Source: Acidobacteriota bacterium (GTDB taxonomy: Bacteria > Acidobacteriota > Blastocatellia > Pyrinomonadales > Pyrinomonadaceae). From it: a stretch of 64,000 nt of DNA. Positions 1 to 8,590 of the stretch are shown one piece after another. The position numbers were made by a program, and so were the translations under genes. Where the stretch lies: positions 806,001 to 870,000 of the forward strand of contig JAHBSI010000001.1 in assembly GCA_019639195.1 (NCBI GenBank), given 5' to 3'. The first letter of the stretch is position 1. Every line of letters begins with the position of its first letter. Under the pieces are notes generated by a model, which was not told where the DNA came from, searched no databases, and saw only the letters and a list, made by a program, of their open reading frames with translations.

Positions 1-51
1 GCTACAGGCTATCGTAAGAATTTTTGAGAAGAAGCTATCGGAGGAACTTTT

Positions 52-1110
52 TTGACACCAGTAGAACATCCGTATTGGGTTTGGACGCTCTTTTTTGTCT
101 TGGTATTTATCGCCCTTTTTGTCGATATCGTTATCGTCAATCGCAAACCGCATGCGCCGACAAAAAAAGAGACCGTCGTTTGGAGCATCATCTGGGTCTC
201 ACTGGCTCTCGCTTTCAACGCGTTCATCTATTGGCAGGTCGGGAATCACACCGGCGACTGGAAGCTCGCCTTCACACAGGCGAAGCTCTTCCTCACCGGC
301 TATCTGATCGAACTATCGCTCTCCGTCGATAACCTTTTCGTATTCCTGCTGATATTCACGTTCTTCAAAGTTCCGAAAAAGTTTCAGCATCGGGTGCTCT
401 TTTGGGGCATCCTGGGCGCGCTAGTGCTCAGAATGGTGATGATCTTCGCGGGAGCCGAGCTCGTCGAGCGCTTTCACTGGATCATCTACTTTTTCGGTGC
501 GTTCCTCGTCTATACGGGCATCAGTATGTTCAAACAGTCGGAGGATAATTTCGAGCCGCACGAGAGTGCGATCGTAAAATTCGCGACCAAGTACATACGC
601 ATCTCGAAGCACTACGACGGTGATAAGTTCTTTGTCGTTAAGGATGGAGCTCGTGTCGGAACGCTTCTTCTGCTCGTACTCATAACTGTTGAATTCACAG
701 ACCTTGTCTTTGCGGTCGATTCGATCCCGGCGATCTTTGGCATCACGACCGACAGATTTCTTGTCTATACATCGAATATTTTTGCGATACTAGGACTGAG
801 GACGTTCTACTTCCTGCTGGCCGGGCTTGCGGAACGATTCCATCTTCTGAAGTATGGCCTTGCGGTCGTGCTGTCCTTTATCGGCGTAAAGATGCTCTTG
901 CCACTTTTTGCCGAAGGACTGATAATGTTCTACGGCGGCGAAGGCGCAAACGGCGGGCCGCAATTCCTGAATGACTTTGTTGCAGGCAAGTATGACAGCA
1001 TGGTCGTGGACATCTCGCTCATCGTCGTGATCGCAACGATCGCGATGTCTGTTGTCCTTTCATTGACCTTCCCGCCTCGTCACGACACTAAACCGGCAGA
1101 TGGAGAATAA
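52..1110 (+). CDS. TerC family integral membrane protein
   Basis: A 352-residue polytopic inner-membrane protein of the TerC/Alx family, whose members are linked to metal (notably manganese) homeostasis and tellurite resistance. The many hydrophobic segments, the acidic ELSLSVDNLFVF segment near residue 90 and a second EFTDLVFAVDSIPAIF segment near residue 220 are the family's hallmark intramembrane acidic motifs. The start is a TTG with GGAGG seven bases upstream (40-44); no ATG fits as well. The next gene overlaps its end by 11 bases, and a metal exporter follows, so a metal-related role is plausible. The transported substrate cannot be told from sequence. Confidence 0.9.
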   Translation: MTPVEHPYWVWTLFFVLVFIALFVDIVIVNRKPHAPTKKETVVWSIIWVSLALAFNAFIYWQVGNHTGDWKLAFTQAKLFLTGYLIELSLSVDNLFVFLLIFTFFKVPKKFQHRVLFWGILGALVLRMVMIFAGAELVERFHWIIYFFGAFLVYTGISMFKQSEDNFEPHESAIVKFATKYIRISKHYDGDKFFVVKDGARVGTLLLLVLITVEFTDLVFAVDSIPAIFGITTDRFLVYTSNIFAILGLRTFYFLLAGLAERFHLLKYGLAVVLSFIGVKMLLPLFAEGLIMFYGGEGANGGPQFLNDFVAGKYDSMVVDISLIVVIATIAMSVVLSLTFPPRHDTKPADGE

Positions 1111-2332
1111 TAAGTACCGAAAATTCTACGTCGAATGGTGGAACATTAGGCGGAGCACTATCTACGGTGCCGTGATCCTCATCTTGTTGGCCGCAAGCCT
1201 GGTCTTCGGCGGCTGGTGGGCGTCAAAGAATAATTGGTTCGCAGCGGGCGAAGCCGAGACCTATCCGATAGATTCGGCAAAGATAATCTCGTTCGAAGGT
1301 GAGGTCCGCATCACACGAGCCGCCACACGCGAGACAATACTTGTCACAAAGCAGACGTATGTCGCCGCCGGCGATACCGTGCAGACACAGGCAGACGGGC
1401 GTGCGATCATCCAGATGATCGACGGTTCGGTCTATTCGGTGCGGCCGAACAGCACGGTGGTCGTTCGAGATACGACGTCCCTATTCGGCGGCAAGAACGT
1501 TCGCGTACGCCTGGATGACGGACAACTGAACGTACGTACCGACGAGCAGCCCGATAACGTCAAGAACATCGTCGAGGTTGCAGAGTCCGAGAACCAGCTT
1601 GGCCCTCAAACGGATGCGAGCTTTGACACAGATGGCGAGAATGGTGGTGAGATACGCGTAAGCCGCGGCGGTGTTGAAACGACCCTTGGCGGCGAGAAAT
1701 CAAAGATCGGGCCGGATCAATATGCGGCCGTCAATAATGGTTCGCTCTCTGCCCGCGAGAAGATCCTTGCTCCACCAGTACCGGTCTCGCCCGGCAATTC
1801 CACTCAGCTCATCGATGCCGGCAACGGAGTGAGCGTCGGGTTTAACTGGCAGCCGCCGGATCAGCCGATCCAGAGCTATTACCTTCAGGTCGCAAAATCA
1901 CCATGGTTCTCGCCGGATGCGATCCTAGTTGACCGCACGGGACTTGGTTCGAACGATTTTCGCCTTACGGGCCTTACTCCGGGGACGTATTATTGGCGGG
2001 TTCGGGCAAACGCTCGTTCAGGACAGACGACGAATTGGAACGACGCGTGGAAATTTTCCGTCGTCAGGCGCGAGAGCAATGTTCGGATCGAGCTTACGGA
2101 TCTGAAGATCGACAGCGTTGGCGGCGGCATTTTCATCATCACCGGTAAGACACAACCCGGAATGGCCGTTCGTTCGCAAGGCCGCGAAACGTTTGCCGTT
2201 GCCGACGGCAGCTTTAAGCTGCAGCTTTCGTCGCAGTCCACCGAAGCATCTATCGAGATCGGTGACGATCGCGGCAATCGCGGCGGCTTTGTCGTTTCTC
2301 TTAGAACCGGACGGCTATTGAAGCGGTACTAA
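1100..2332 (+). CDS. FecR-domain membrane-anchored protein
   Basis: 410 residues. One transmembrane segment at about residues 17-38 puts the remainder in the periplasm. Residues about 65-200 look like a FecR domain (GEVRITRA, then SVYSVRPNSTVVVRD and the VSRGGVET strand). Residues about 235-325 resemble a fibronectin III-like fold ending in TYYWRVRA. FecR proteins classically relay a signal to an ECF sigma factor, but none is encoded nearby, and in this phylum FecR domains are also used as general periplasmic scaffolds. The ATG lies inside the end of the TerC-like gene, which suggests translational coupling, and the CDF transporter starts 3 bases after its stop. Confidence 0.75.
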   Translation: MENNKYRKFYVEWWNIRRSTIYGAVILILLAASLVFGGWWASKNNWFAAGEAETYPIDSAKIISFEGEVRITRAATRETILVTKQTYVAAGDTVQTQADGRAIIQMIDGSVYSVRPNSTVVVRDTTSLFGGKNVRVRLDDGQLNVRTDEQPDNVKNIVEVAESENQLGPQTDASFDTDGENGGEIRVSRGGVETTLGGEKSKIGPDQYAAVNNGSLSAREKILAPPVPVSPGNSTQLIDAGNGVSVGFNWQPPDQPIQSYYLQVAKSPWFSPDAILVDRTGLGSNDFRLTGLTPGTYYWRVRANARSGQTTNWNDAWKFSVVRRESNVRIELTDLKIDSVGGGIFIITGKTQPGMAVRSQGRETFAVADGSFKLQLSSQSTEASIEIGDDRGNRGGFVVSLRTGRLLKRY

Positions 2333-2335
2333 GCA

Positions 2336-3289
2336 ATGGCCGAACACGGACGCACCCACGATCATGGCCATTCGACACGATCGGCCTCGAGCATTCGAAG
2401 GCTAAAGATCGCTCTCGGCCTGACCTTCGGCTATATGCTTGCCGAGGCGGTGGGCGGCTGGTTCTCGAATTCGCTTGCTCTGATGGCCGATTCCGTCCAT
2501 ATGCTGACGGACGTTGCGGCACTCAGCCTGACCCTCGCATCTTTTTGGTTCGCCACAAGGCCGGCGACCGCGGCAAAGACATTCGGATTCTATCGGGCGG
2601 AGATACTTGCGGCCTTTGTTAACGGCATAGCTCTTGTTGTGCTCTCGATCTGGGTCGTATATGAAGCGGTAATGCGTTGGTTCTCGCCGCCTGACATTCA
2701 CGGGAGCGGCCTGACGATCGTTGCTGCCGGCGGCCTGGTTGTGAACATCATCGTCCTGAAGATGCTTCATTCAGACCACGAACACGATCTGAATATGCGC
2801 GGTGCGTGGCTGCACGTTGCGGGTGATCTTCTTGGGTCGCTTGCCGCATTGATCTCTGGCGTACTGATAATTGCGTTCGGGTGGTACTGGGCGGATGCCG
2901 TGACGAGCATACTGATCAGCGTGATCATAATCTTCGGAGCGTGGCGGCTGGTTTCGGAGTCGGTGAACGTGCTGCTTGAAGGCACACCGTCACACATCGA
3001 CATCTCAAAGGTCAAGGCCACCATTCTTGCAATAGATGGTGTTACGGGAGTTCATGACCTCCACATTTGGACGATCTCGTCAGGCCTTGAAGCCTTGACC
3101 GCGCACATCAATCACGATGACTCAGTCGAACATTCGGACCTGCTTGCAGTGGTTCGCGAAAAGCTCCACGACGATTTCTCCATCGATCATCTGACGATCC
3201 AGATGGAAACGAGCCGCAAGGAGGCGGAGGCCGTTTATATCTGCGAATCGGGCACGAACTGCTTTGAGCCCTCGCGAGTTTCACGCTAA
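2336..3289 (+). CDS. Cation diffusion facilitator (CzcD-like Zn/Co/Cd exporter)
   Basis: 317 residues, six transmembrane segments and a cytoplasmic C-terminal domain, as in CDF proton/metal antiporters. A His-rich N-terminus (HGRTHDHGH) and the metal site HMLTD (H55, D59) in TM2 with its partner HVAGD in TM5 (near residue 160) match the HD-HD site that usually binds Zn(II). The C-terminal region from about residue 210 has the ferredoxin-like dimerisation domain (GVTGVHDLHIW, typical of CDFs). It likely removes divalent metal from the cytoplasm. It begins 3 bases after the FecR-like gene in the same apparent operon. Confidence 0.93.
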   Translation: MAEHGRTHDHGHSTRSASSIRRLKIALGLTFGYMLAEAVGGWFSNSLALMADSVHMLTDVAALSLTLASFWFATRPATAAKTFGFYRAEILAAFVNGIALVVLSIWVVYEAVMRWFSPPDIHGSGLTIVAAGGLVVNIIVLKMLHSDHEHDLNMRGAWLHVAGDLLGSLAALISGVLIIAFGWYWADAVTSILISVIIIFGAWRLVSESVNVLLEGTPSHIDISKVKATILAIDGVTGVHDLHIWTISSGLEALTAHINHDDSVEHSDLLAVVREKLHDDFSIDHLTIQMETSRKEAEAVYICESGTNCFEPSRVSR

Positions 3290-3293
3290 AGAA

Positions 3294-4535
3294 ATGGCGA
3301 CGATCGACCTCAAATATGGCCGCGGTGTTGTGCCTTTTGAGTATGCGGAAGAACGCTTTACCGTGCTTTCTGCGGCCGGTGACACGCCGTCGCTCGATGA
3401 TAGAACGATCAATGAAAAACTCGACCAACCGATCGGTTCCGATCGTTTCGAGGACAAGATCCATCCCGGTGAAAGCGTCCTGATCGTCGTTCCGGATGCG
3501 ACGCGTGCTTCCGGCAGTGCCGAGATCGTAAACCTCGTTGTTCGGCGGTTGATCGCGAATGGAACGCGGCCGCACGACATCTCGATCATCTTTGCAACGG
3601 GCATTCATCGGCCGGTTACGAGTGCAGAGAAGGACGAGATCCTGACGCCTTTCATTACACAGCGGATAAGGACGATCGACCATCGTGCAAGCGGCATCGC
3701 AGATCTTGTTTTCGTGGGACAAACGACCGGCGGCATCAGCGTCAGCCTGAACGGAGCTCTCGTTGACAGCGATCATCTAATCACGGTCGGTGCCGTCACG
3801 TTTCATTACTTTGCCGGATTTACGGGCGGCCGTAAGCTCATTTGTCCCGGCCTTGCATCAGAGCGGACGATCGAGGCGACGCACAAACTCGCCTTCGACT
3901 GCGACAACCTTTCGAGACGCGAGGGTGTCGGCCCCGGCCTTCTGGACGGCAACGCGGTTCACGAGGCGTTCCTGGAAGCGGCAAGCTTTGCAAAGAACGT
4001 ATTCTCCATTTCAACGATCGTAAATGATCGAGGCGAGGTGACCGACCTCTATTGCGGGGAGCTCGACGCCTCACATAGGGCAGCCTGTAACGCAGTTGCC
4101 TCAAAGAATACGATACGGATCGAGGAAAAGCGTGGTCTTGTTGTCGCGTCGTGCGGCGGCAGCCCGTTTGACATCAATCTCATTCAAGCCCATAAGGCCC
4201 TGGATACGGCCGCTCGTGCGTGCAAAGAAGGCGGACGCATCATTTTGCTTGCAGAGTGTGGAGAAGGCACCGGACGAGCGGATTTCCTTGATTGGTTCGA
4301 CGCCGAGAACAGCGACGCACTCGCGCGTAAACTCTGCGAGGCGTATCAGGTCAACGGGCAGACGGCGTGGAACTTTCTTTCGATCTGCGAGCGTTTCAGT
4401 GTCGAGATGCTGACGAGGCTCGATGACGGCGTTCTGGATAAACTTAGGGTCAAAAAGGCCGATCTCAGCAACGCGGCTGAGACCGGCTATATTCTGCCCG
4501 ACGGCGCAAAGGTGAATATCGCGACTTCAGGATAA
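3294..4535 (+). CDS. LarA-like nickel-pincer-dependent racemase/epimerase
   Basis: 413 residues from the ATG at 3294, 4 bases after the CDF stop; a TTG at 3264 inside the CDF gene is possible but less likely. LarA-family (DUF2088) enzymes racemise or epimerise 2-hydroxy acids with a nickel-pincer nucleotide. H105 (GIHRP), H171 and K181 (HYFAGFTGGRK) and H197 sit at a constant offset of three from H108, H174, K184 and H200 of Lactobacillus plantarum LarA, which bind the cofactor, nickel and catalytic proton. All key residues are therefore present. The cofactor-making genes larB, larC and larE are not in this window. Substrate unknown; lactate is only one option in this family. Confidence 0.85.
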   Translation: MATIDLKYGRGVVPFEYAEERFTVLSAAGDTPSLDDRTINEKLDQPIGSDRFEDKIHPGESVLIVVPDATRASGSAEIVNLVVRRLIANGTRPHDISIIFATGIHRPVTSAEKDEILTPFITQRIRTIDHRASGIADLVFVGQTTGGISVSLNGALVDSDHLITVGAVTFHYFAGFTGGRKLICPGLASERTIEATHKLAFDCDNLSRREGVGPGLLDGNAVHEAFLEAASFAKNVFSISTIVNDRGEVTDLYCGELDASHRAACNAVASKNTIRIEEKRGLVVASCGGSPFDINLIQAHKALDTAARACKEGGRIILLAECGEGTGRADFLDWFDAENSDALARKLCEAYQVNGQTAWNFLSICERFSVEMLTRLDDGVLDKLRVKKADLSNAAETGYILPDGAKVNIATSG

Positions 4536-4540
4536 CGACG

Positions 4541-5059
4541 CTACTTCTTGCCTGTTGAGAATGTTCGTGCGATGGAATCTGTCTGATTCTGGATCGAATT
4601 CAGACTGTCCTTTCGCCCTTCGAAACGCAGAACGTAAACTGAATCGCCGTCTCGAAGAAAATAAAATCTTCCCACCATCGGACGGCCGCCTTTAACAAAC
4701 TCGAAATTATAAACGGCCCCGCGAAGTTTGCCGGAGAAATTTTCCTGCTTGCCCGGCGCATAACCCATCAGAAACTGCAGTTTCTGATCCTCGTCACGGA
4801 CGACGTCGGCGAGAAGGCGGCTCTGCGGCACATCGAGCTTTCGAACCTCGAGCCTGCCAAAGACACGATCGCCGTAAACATATTCGACGTTCGGGTTGGT
4901 TGCCGATGGCGTCACGGTCTTACGCCATTTTGCCTCAGGAAGCGCAAAGGTGTAATCCACGTTCGGATCGCTGAAGGTTTCGCTCTGTGCTGCAGCCATC
5001 GACGAGAAGGCCACAGTGGCGGCAATGAGCATTGCAAGGGAAAGCAGCGTCTTTTTCAT
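4541..5059 (-). CDS. Secreted hypothetical protein
   Basis: 172 residues from the ATG at 5059, chosen because it opens directly with a Sec signal peptide (MKKTLLSLAMLIAATVAFSS, cleavage near AAA-QS). A longer reading frame reaches 5221, but its extra N-terminus looks like untranslated leader. The mature part starts with an SDPNVDYTFALPEAKW segment, a form often seen in small periplasmic proteins that describe the thickness of a membrane-bound protein-fold rather than an enzyme; no catalytic motif is visible. It converges on the LarA-like gene with 5 bases between the stops. Function unknown. Confidence 0.7.
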   Translation of the reverse strand: MKKTLLSLAMLIAATVAFSSMAAAQSETFSDPNVDYTFALPEAKWRKTVTPSATNPNVEYVYGDRVFGRLEVRKLDVPQSRLLADVVRDEDQKLQFLMGYAPGKQENFSGKLRGAVYNFEFVKGGRPMVGRFYFLRDGDSVYVLRFEGRKDSLNSIQNQTDSIARTFSTGKK

Positions 5060-5256
5060 AATATCTAATGGACACGAAATACGTCCTTGAAACACAATTC
5101 TAGCCGATGCGGCCAGGTTTTGCGCAAAATGTTTGATGCAGATTTGGCTGCTGACTGTTGTCCAAAGTCGCGAAATGCTGTTCATTGGAGATGCGTTTGT
5201 CCCCACAATCTTTTCGGCCAACGGGCAAGTTCAAGCGTCTAATTCCGCAGAGTAAG

Positions 5257-5286
5257 CTGACCAAATAGCTTCACAGCCTTTATATT
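5257..5286 (+). promoter_or_regulatory. Possible sigma-70 promoter for the DUF1800 gene
   Basis: CTGACC (5257-5262), an 18-base spacer and TATATT (5281-5286) lie just ahead of GGAG and the ATG at 5306. The -10 matches five of six consensus bases and the -35 four of six. The implied leader is very short (about 13 bases). This is pattern matching only. Confidence 0.3.
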
Positions 5287-5305
5287 GCATTGATTGGAGT
5301 TTGTT

Positions 5306-7396
5306 ATGATCCGATATCTTGAGACGGTTAAGAAATTGACGGTAATCCTTGTGCTTGCAGCGTTTACGGCACCGGCATTTGCCTTGGGCGGCGGCGTTAC
5401 GAACCCCAAAACTTCGCTTACCGAGGACCAAAAGATCCTGCACGTGCTGAATCGTCTCGGGTTCGGTGCCCGGCCGGGAGACGTCGAACGGGTAAAAGCG
5501 ATGGGCTTGAAGAAATATATCGAGCAACAGCTCGACCCTGCGTCAATTGATGATTCTGCCGCCGAGGCTAAACTCGCTCGCCTGAACGTCCCGAAGCTCT
5601 CTACCGATGAACTTTTTGCACAATATCCGAATCCGGCCGCACTTTTGCGAGCTCTTGACGGCGGCAAGAATGCACAGCAGGTCGCGCAAATGCCGAAGAC
5701 GGACGCAAATGGCACGAATGCAACGGCTGCAATGCCGGGCGAGCAAGCTGAAGAAGCAGCCGCCGCCCTGAGAAAGGAGCGTGCACAGAAGCTCCAGGAG
5801 ATCTATCGCGAATACAACTTGAAACCTGCCGGCCAGATTGTACCTGAGATGATCGCGAATCGCGTGATGCGGGGCGTTTATTCCGAGCGACAGCTTCAGG
5901 AGGTGATGGTCGATTTTTGGCAGAATCATTTCAACGTCTTCTCCGGTAAAGCGGCCGTGCGTTGGTATATACCGAGCTATGAGCGTGACGTTCTGCGGAA
6001 GAATGCACTCGGAAATTTCAAAGACCTTCTGATCGGAACGGCTGAGTCGCCGGCGATGCTCTTCTATCTCGACAACTATCAGTCGATGTCGCCGAACGCG
6101 CAGCTGGCGGTTCGCCCGAAGCAGACTCAGCAGCGACTTGAAAGGCGTCCGCGTTTTAATGATCGCCGAATGAATGACAGGCTTGACGGCCGCATCTCGC
6201 CAATGCAGCGTGAGCGCCAGCTCGAACGCTACGGCACGAATGCGGATCGTGAACTTCGCCAACTGGAACGGTCGAATGTTCAGAAGAACCAGCAGCCTAA
6301 GAGGCAGCGTAATCGCGGTATCAATGAGAATTACGCCCGCGAACTGATGGAACTGCACACTCTCGGTGTTGACGGCGGCTACACGCAGCAGGACATCATC
6401 GAGGTCGCAAAATGTTTCACCGGATGGACGATCGCGGATCCTCAAGGCTATCGGCAGATCGCGGCGTCGGAGATCAAGGGAAACGAGGACGGACGTATCG
6501 CCCGCATCCAGAGAGCGGCAGGCGTGCCAGATGATGTTCAAAGCGGACAGTTCTATTTCAATTCGAACTGGCACGAGAAAGGTCCAAAGACCGTGCTCGG
6601 CCAGACAATTGATGAGGGCGGAATGAAAGATGGCCTCAAGGTGCTCGACATTCTGGTTAACAGCGATGCGACCGCGAAATTCATTGCGAAAAAGCTCGCG
6701 ATCAAATTCGTCAGCGACACACCGAGTGATGCGTTCGTTGGCCGCATTGCCGACGCATTCCACAAATCGCATGGCGATATAAAGACCACCTTGCGTGCGA
6801 TCTTTACGGACAATGAGTTCTACGCACCTGACAATTACCGCTCGAAGATCAAGTCGCCATTCGAACTTGCCGTGAGTTCTATTAGGGCCCTTGGCGGCGA
6901 CACGAACGGCGGCCGCGGAATTTACGCAATGCTCCGCAAACTGGGCGAAGTTCCGTACGGATATCAGGCACCGACCGGTTATCCCGACCTTGCGGAAGAT
7001 TGGGTCAATACGGGAGCACTGCTCGAACGGCTGAACTTTGCAGTCGCTCTTTCGAGCAATCGCGTGCCCGGAACACGCGTCGACCTACGGCCATTTGCCG
7101 CCGCGAACAAGCAGGCGATGCTCGATAACGCCATCGACAAGATCCTTGACGGCGAGATGCGGCCGGCGACGAAAGCGAGCTTAGAGAAACAGATGGATCA
7201 GCCTTTGCCGGAAGTAAAGGCTCCCGACGCAGATGTTGAGGACGCGGCCGATACCGACGCTGCGAATGAGGCTGCGACGCCGCAAGCAAGACGCCGGGGA
7301 AATCGAAGCGTCGCTTTGCTTCCAGCGTCGGGCGATCCCGAGGTTTTCAGAGTTGTAAGTTTGGTGCTCGGTTCACCAGAGTTTCAGAGGCAGTAG
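5306..7396 (+). CDS. DUF1800 domain-containing exported protein
   Basis: 696 residues from the ATG at 5306, which has GGAG six bases upstream (5296-5299); an in-frame TTG at 5294 is poorer. It starts with a signal peptide ending near APAFA. The DUF1800 fold shows in HVLNRLGFGARPGDVERV, DFWQNHFNVF, the NENYARELMELHTLGV motif and GYPDLAEDWVN. The catalytic activity of the family is unknown; members are normally encoded next to a DUF1501 protein, but here the only DUF1501 gene in view is 30 kb away at 37783. Residues about 275-340 are an Arg/Gln-rich, low-complexity insertion before the conserved RELMELH motif, and the C-terminus has an acidic/Ala-rich stretch. Confidence 0.88.
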   Translation: MIRYLETVKKLTVILVLAAFTAPAFALGGGVTNPKTSLTEDQKILHVLNRLGFGARPGDVERVKAMGLKKYIEQQLDPASIDDSAAEAKLARLNVPKLSTDELFAQYPNPAALLRALDGGKNAQQVAQMPKTDANGTNATAAMPGEQAEEAAAALRKERAQKLQEIYREYNLKPAGQIVPEMIANRVMRGVYSERQLQEVMVDFWQNHFNVFSGKAAVRWYIPSYERDVLRKNALGNFKDLLIGTAESPAMLFYLDNYQSMSPNAQLAVRPKQTQQRLERRPRFNDRRMNDRLDGRISPMQRERQLERYGTNADRELRQLERSNVQKNQQPKRQRNRGINENYARELMELHTLGVDGGYTQQDIIEVAKCFTGWTIADPQGYRQIAASEIKGNEDGRIARIQRAAGVPDDVQSGQFYFNSNWHEKGPKTVLGQTIDEGGMKDGLKVLDILVNSDATAKFIAKKLAIKFVSDTPSDAFVGRIADAFHKSHGDIKTTLRAIFTDNEFYAPDNYRSKIKSPFELAVSSIRALGGDTNGGRGIYAMLRKLGEVPYGYQAPTGYPDLAEDWVNTGALLERLNFAVALSSNRVPGTRVDLRPFAAANKQAMLDNAIDKILDGEMRPATKASLEKQMDQPLPEVKAPDADVEDAADTDAANEAATPQARRRGNRSVALLPASGDPEVFRVVSLVLGSPEFQRQ

Positions 7397-7414
7397 CGAG
7401 AACGTCTCTCCTTG

Positions 7415-8518
7415 CTACAGTATCTGTTGATATAGATGCACAAGTTTGCCGAGATGTGCGTCAATGCTGAAACTTGCCGCTGCGTGCGACCGTGCTCTTG
7501 AAGCAAGATCGTCCGCAGCGTTTTTTTTCGTAAGGAGTGAGATGGCCGCCGCGGCGAGTGCACGATGATCTTTTGCGGGAAAAACGCGACCGAACTCGCC
7601 ATTGTTTGTCGCCTCGATATGCGGGCCGATGTCAGACACCACCATCGGAACGCCCGCAAGCATCGCCTCTGATATCGCGACAGGCAGGCCTTCGTGAAGT
7701 GAGGAAAAGATGAACACGTCGAGTTTCGATAGAATATCGGGCACGTCAGTTCGCCCGCCAAGGAAATGCACGCGGTCTGCGATCCCGCGATATCGGACGA
7801 ATTCCTTGCACGCCTCGAACTTCTTCTCGGCTCCCGGCTCAACCTTCCCCGCAAAAAGGCAGTGAACATCGCCGACCTTCTCGAAGATCTCGCCCAATGC
7901 CTTCACGACCGTCATCTGGTCTTTTCGTGCATCGCGGTAAAAATTGCCGACCATCCCGATGAGACGCACGTCATCCGAGAGACCAAGCTCGGCCTTGATC
8001 GAGCTGCCGGTCGGCCGAAGCCTTTCGGGATCAGCTCCGTTGTAGATGATGTGCGTATTCTTGCCGAATTTCAGGCCGCGTTCCGCGGTGAGCCAATCCT
8101 TCAGCCAGCTGCTGACGACGATATTCGCATCGACACGCGGCAGCAGGAACTTTGCGACAAGGCGATTCTTCGTATCCTGCACAAATCCTTGAAAACTAAG
8201 CACTTCGCGGACTGTGTTAATACCGCGAACGGCGAGGTGGAGATGCAGGCCATCGACGGATTGATAACCGTGTACAATGTCGATCGACCGTTCTTTTACG
8301 ATTCGTCGCAGATCGCGGGCCAACCTCAGATCAACTGGAAGACGCCGCTCGAGTCGAATGATCTCGACGCCGGCTGCTCCGAATTCAGGTTCGAGCGTTC
8401 CGCCGCGTGTTGCAAGCGTTATCTCGAGTCCGAAACGCCCGGCGTTACGGCAGATATCAAGAACCTGCATCTCGGCGCCGCCGCGATTCAAAGTGTCGAG
8501 ATATTTTAGGATCTTCAC
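7415..8518 (-). CDS. Glycosyltransferase family 4 protein
   Basis: 367 residues, GTG start. The N-terminal LNRGGAEMQVLDICR segment is the usual acceptor-side GT4 opening, and the C-terminal half has SSLHEGLPVAISEAMLAGVPMVVSD, the EX7E-type donor nucleotide-sugar motif. It is a GT-B fold, retaining transferase acting at the cytoplasmic membrane, probably on a surface polysaccharide. It is divergent from the GT2 gene at 8591, and the genes beyond it encode the export transporter for such a polymer. Donor and acceptor sugars cannot be predicted. Confidence 0.88.
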   Translation of the reverse strand: MKILKYLDTLNRGGAEMQVLDICRNAGRFGLEITLATRGGTLEPEFGAAGVEIIRLERRLPVDLRLARDLRRIVKERSIDIVHGYQSVDGLHLHLAVRGINTVREVLSFQGFVQDTKNRLVAKFLLPRVDANIVVSSWLKDWLTAERGLKFGKNTHIIYNGADPERLRPTGSSIKAELGLSDDVRLIGMVGNFYRDARKDQMTVVKALGEIFEKVGDVHCLFAGKVEPGAEKKFEACKEFVRYRGIADRVHFLGGRTDVPDILSKLDVFIFSSLHEGLPVAISEAMLAGVPMVVSDIGPHIEATNNGEFGRVFPAKDHRALAAAAISLLTKKNAADDLASRARSHAAASFSIDAHLGKLVHLYQQIL

Positions 8519-8590
8519 GTCTTCTATCTACCGAGAATAATATGACTTTCCGCCGCAAATGTGGTTACATTCTTCTTCGTATCGAGAAAG

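Noticed and set aside
5543..6772. A 409-codon frame antisense to the DUF1800 gene
   Set aside because: It is fully contained in a well-supported gene on the other strand, has no recognisable domain, and reflects the codon bias of GC-rich genes.
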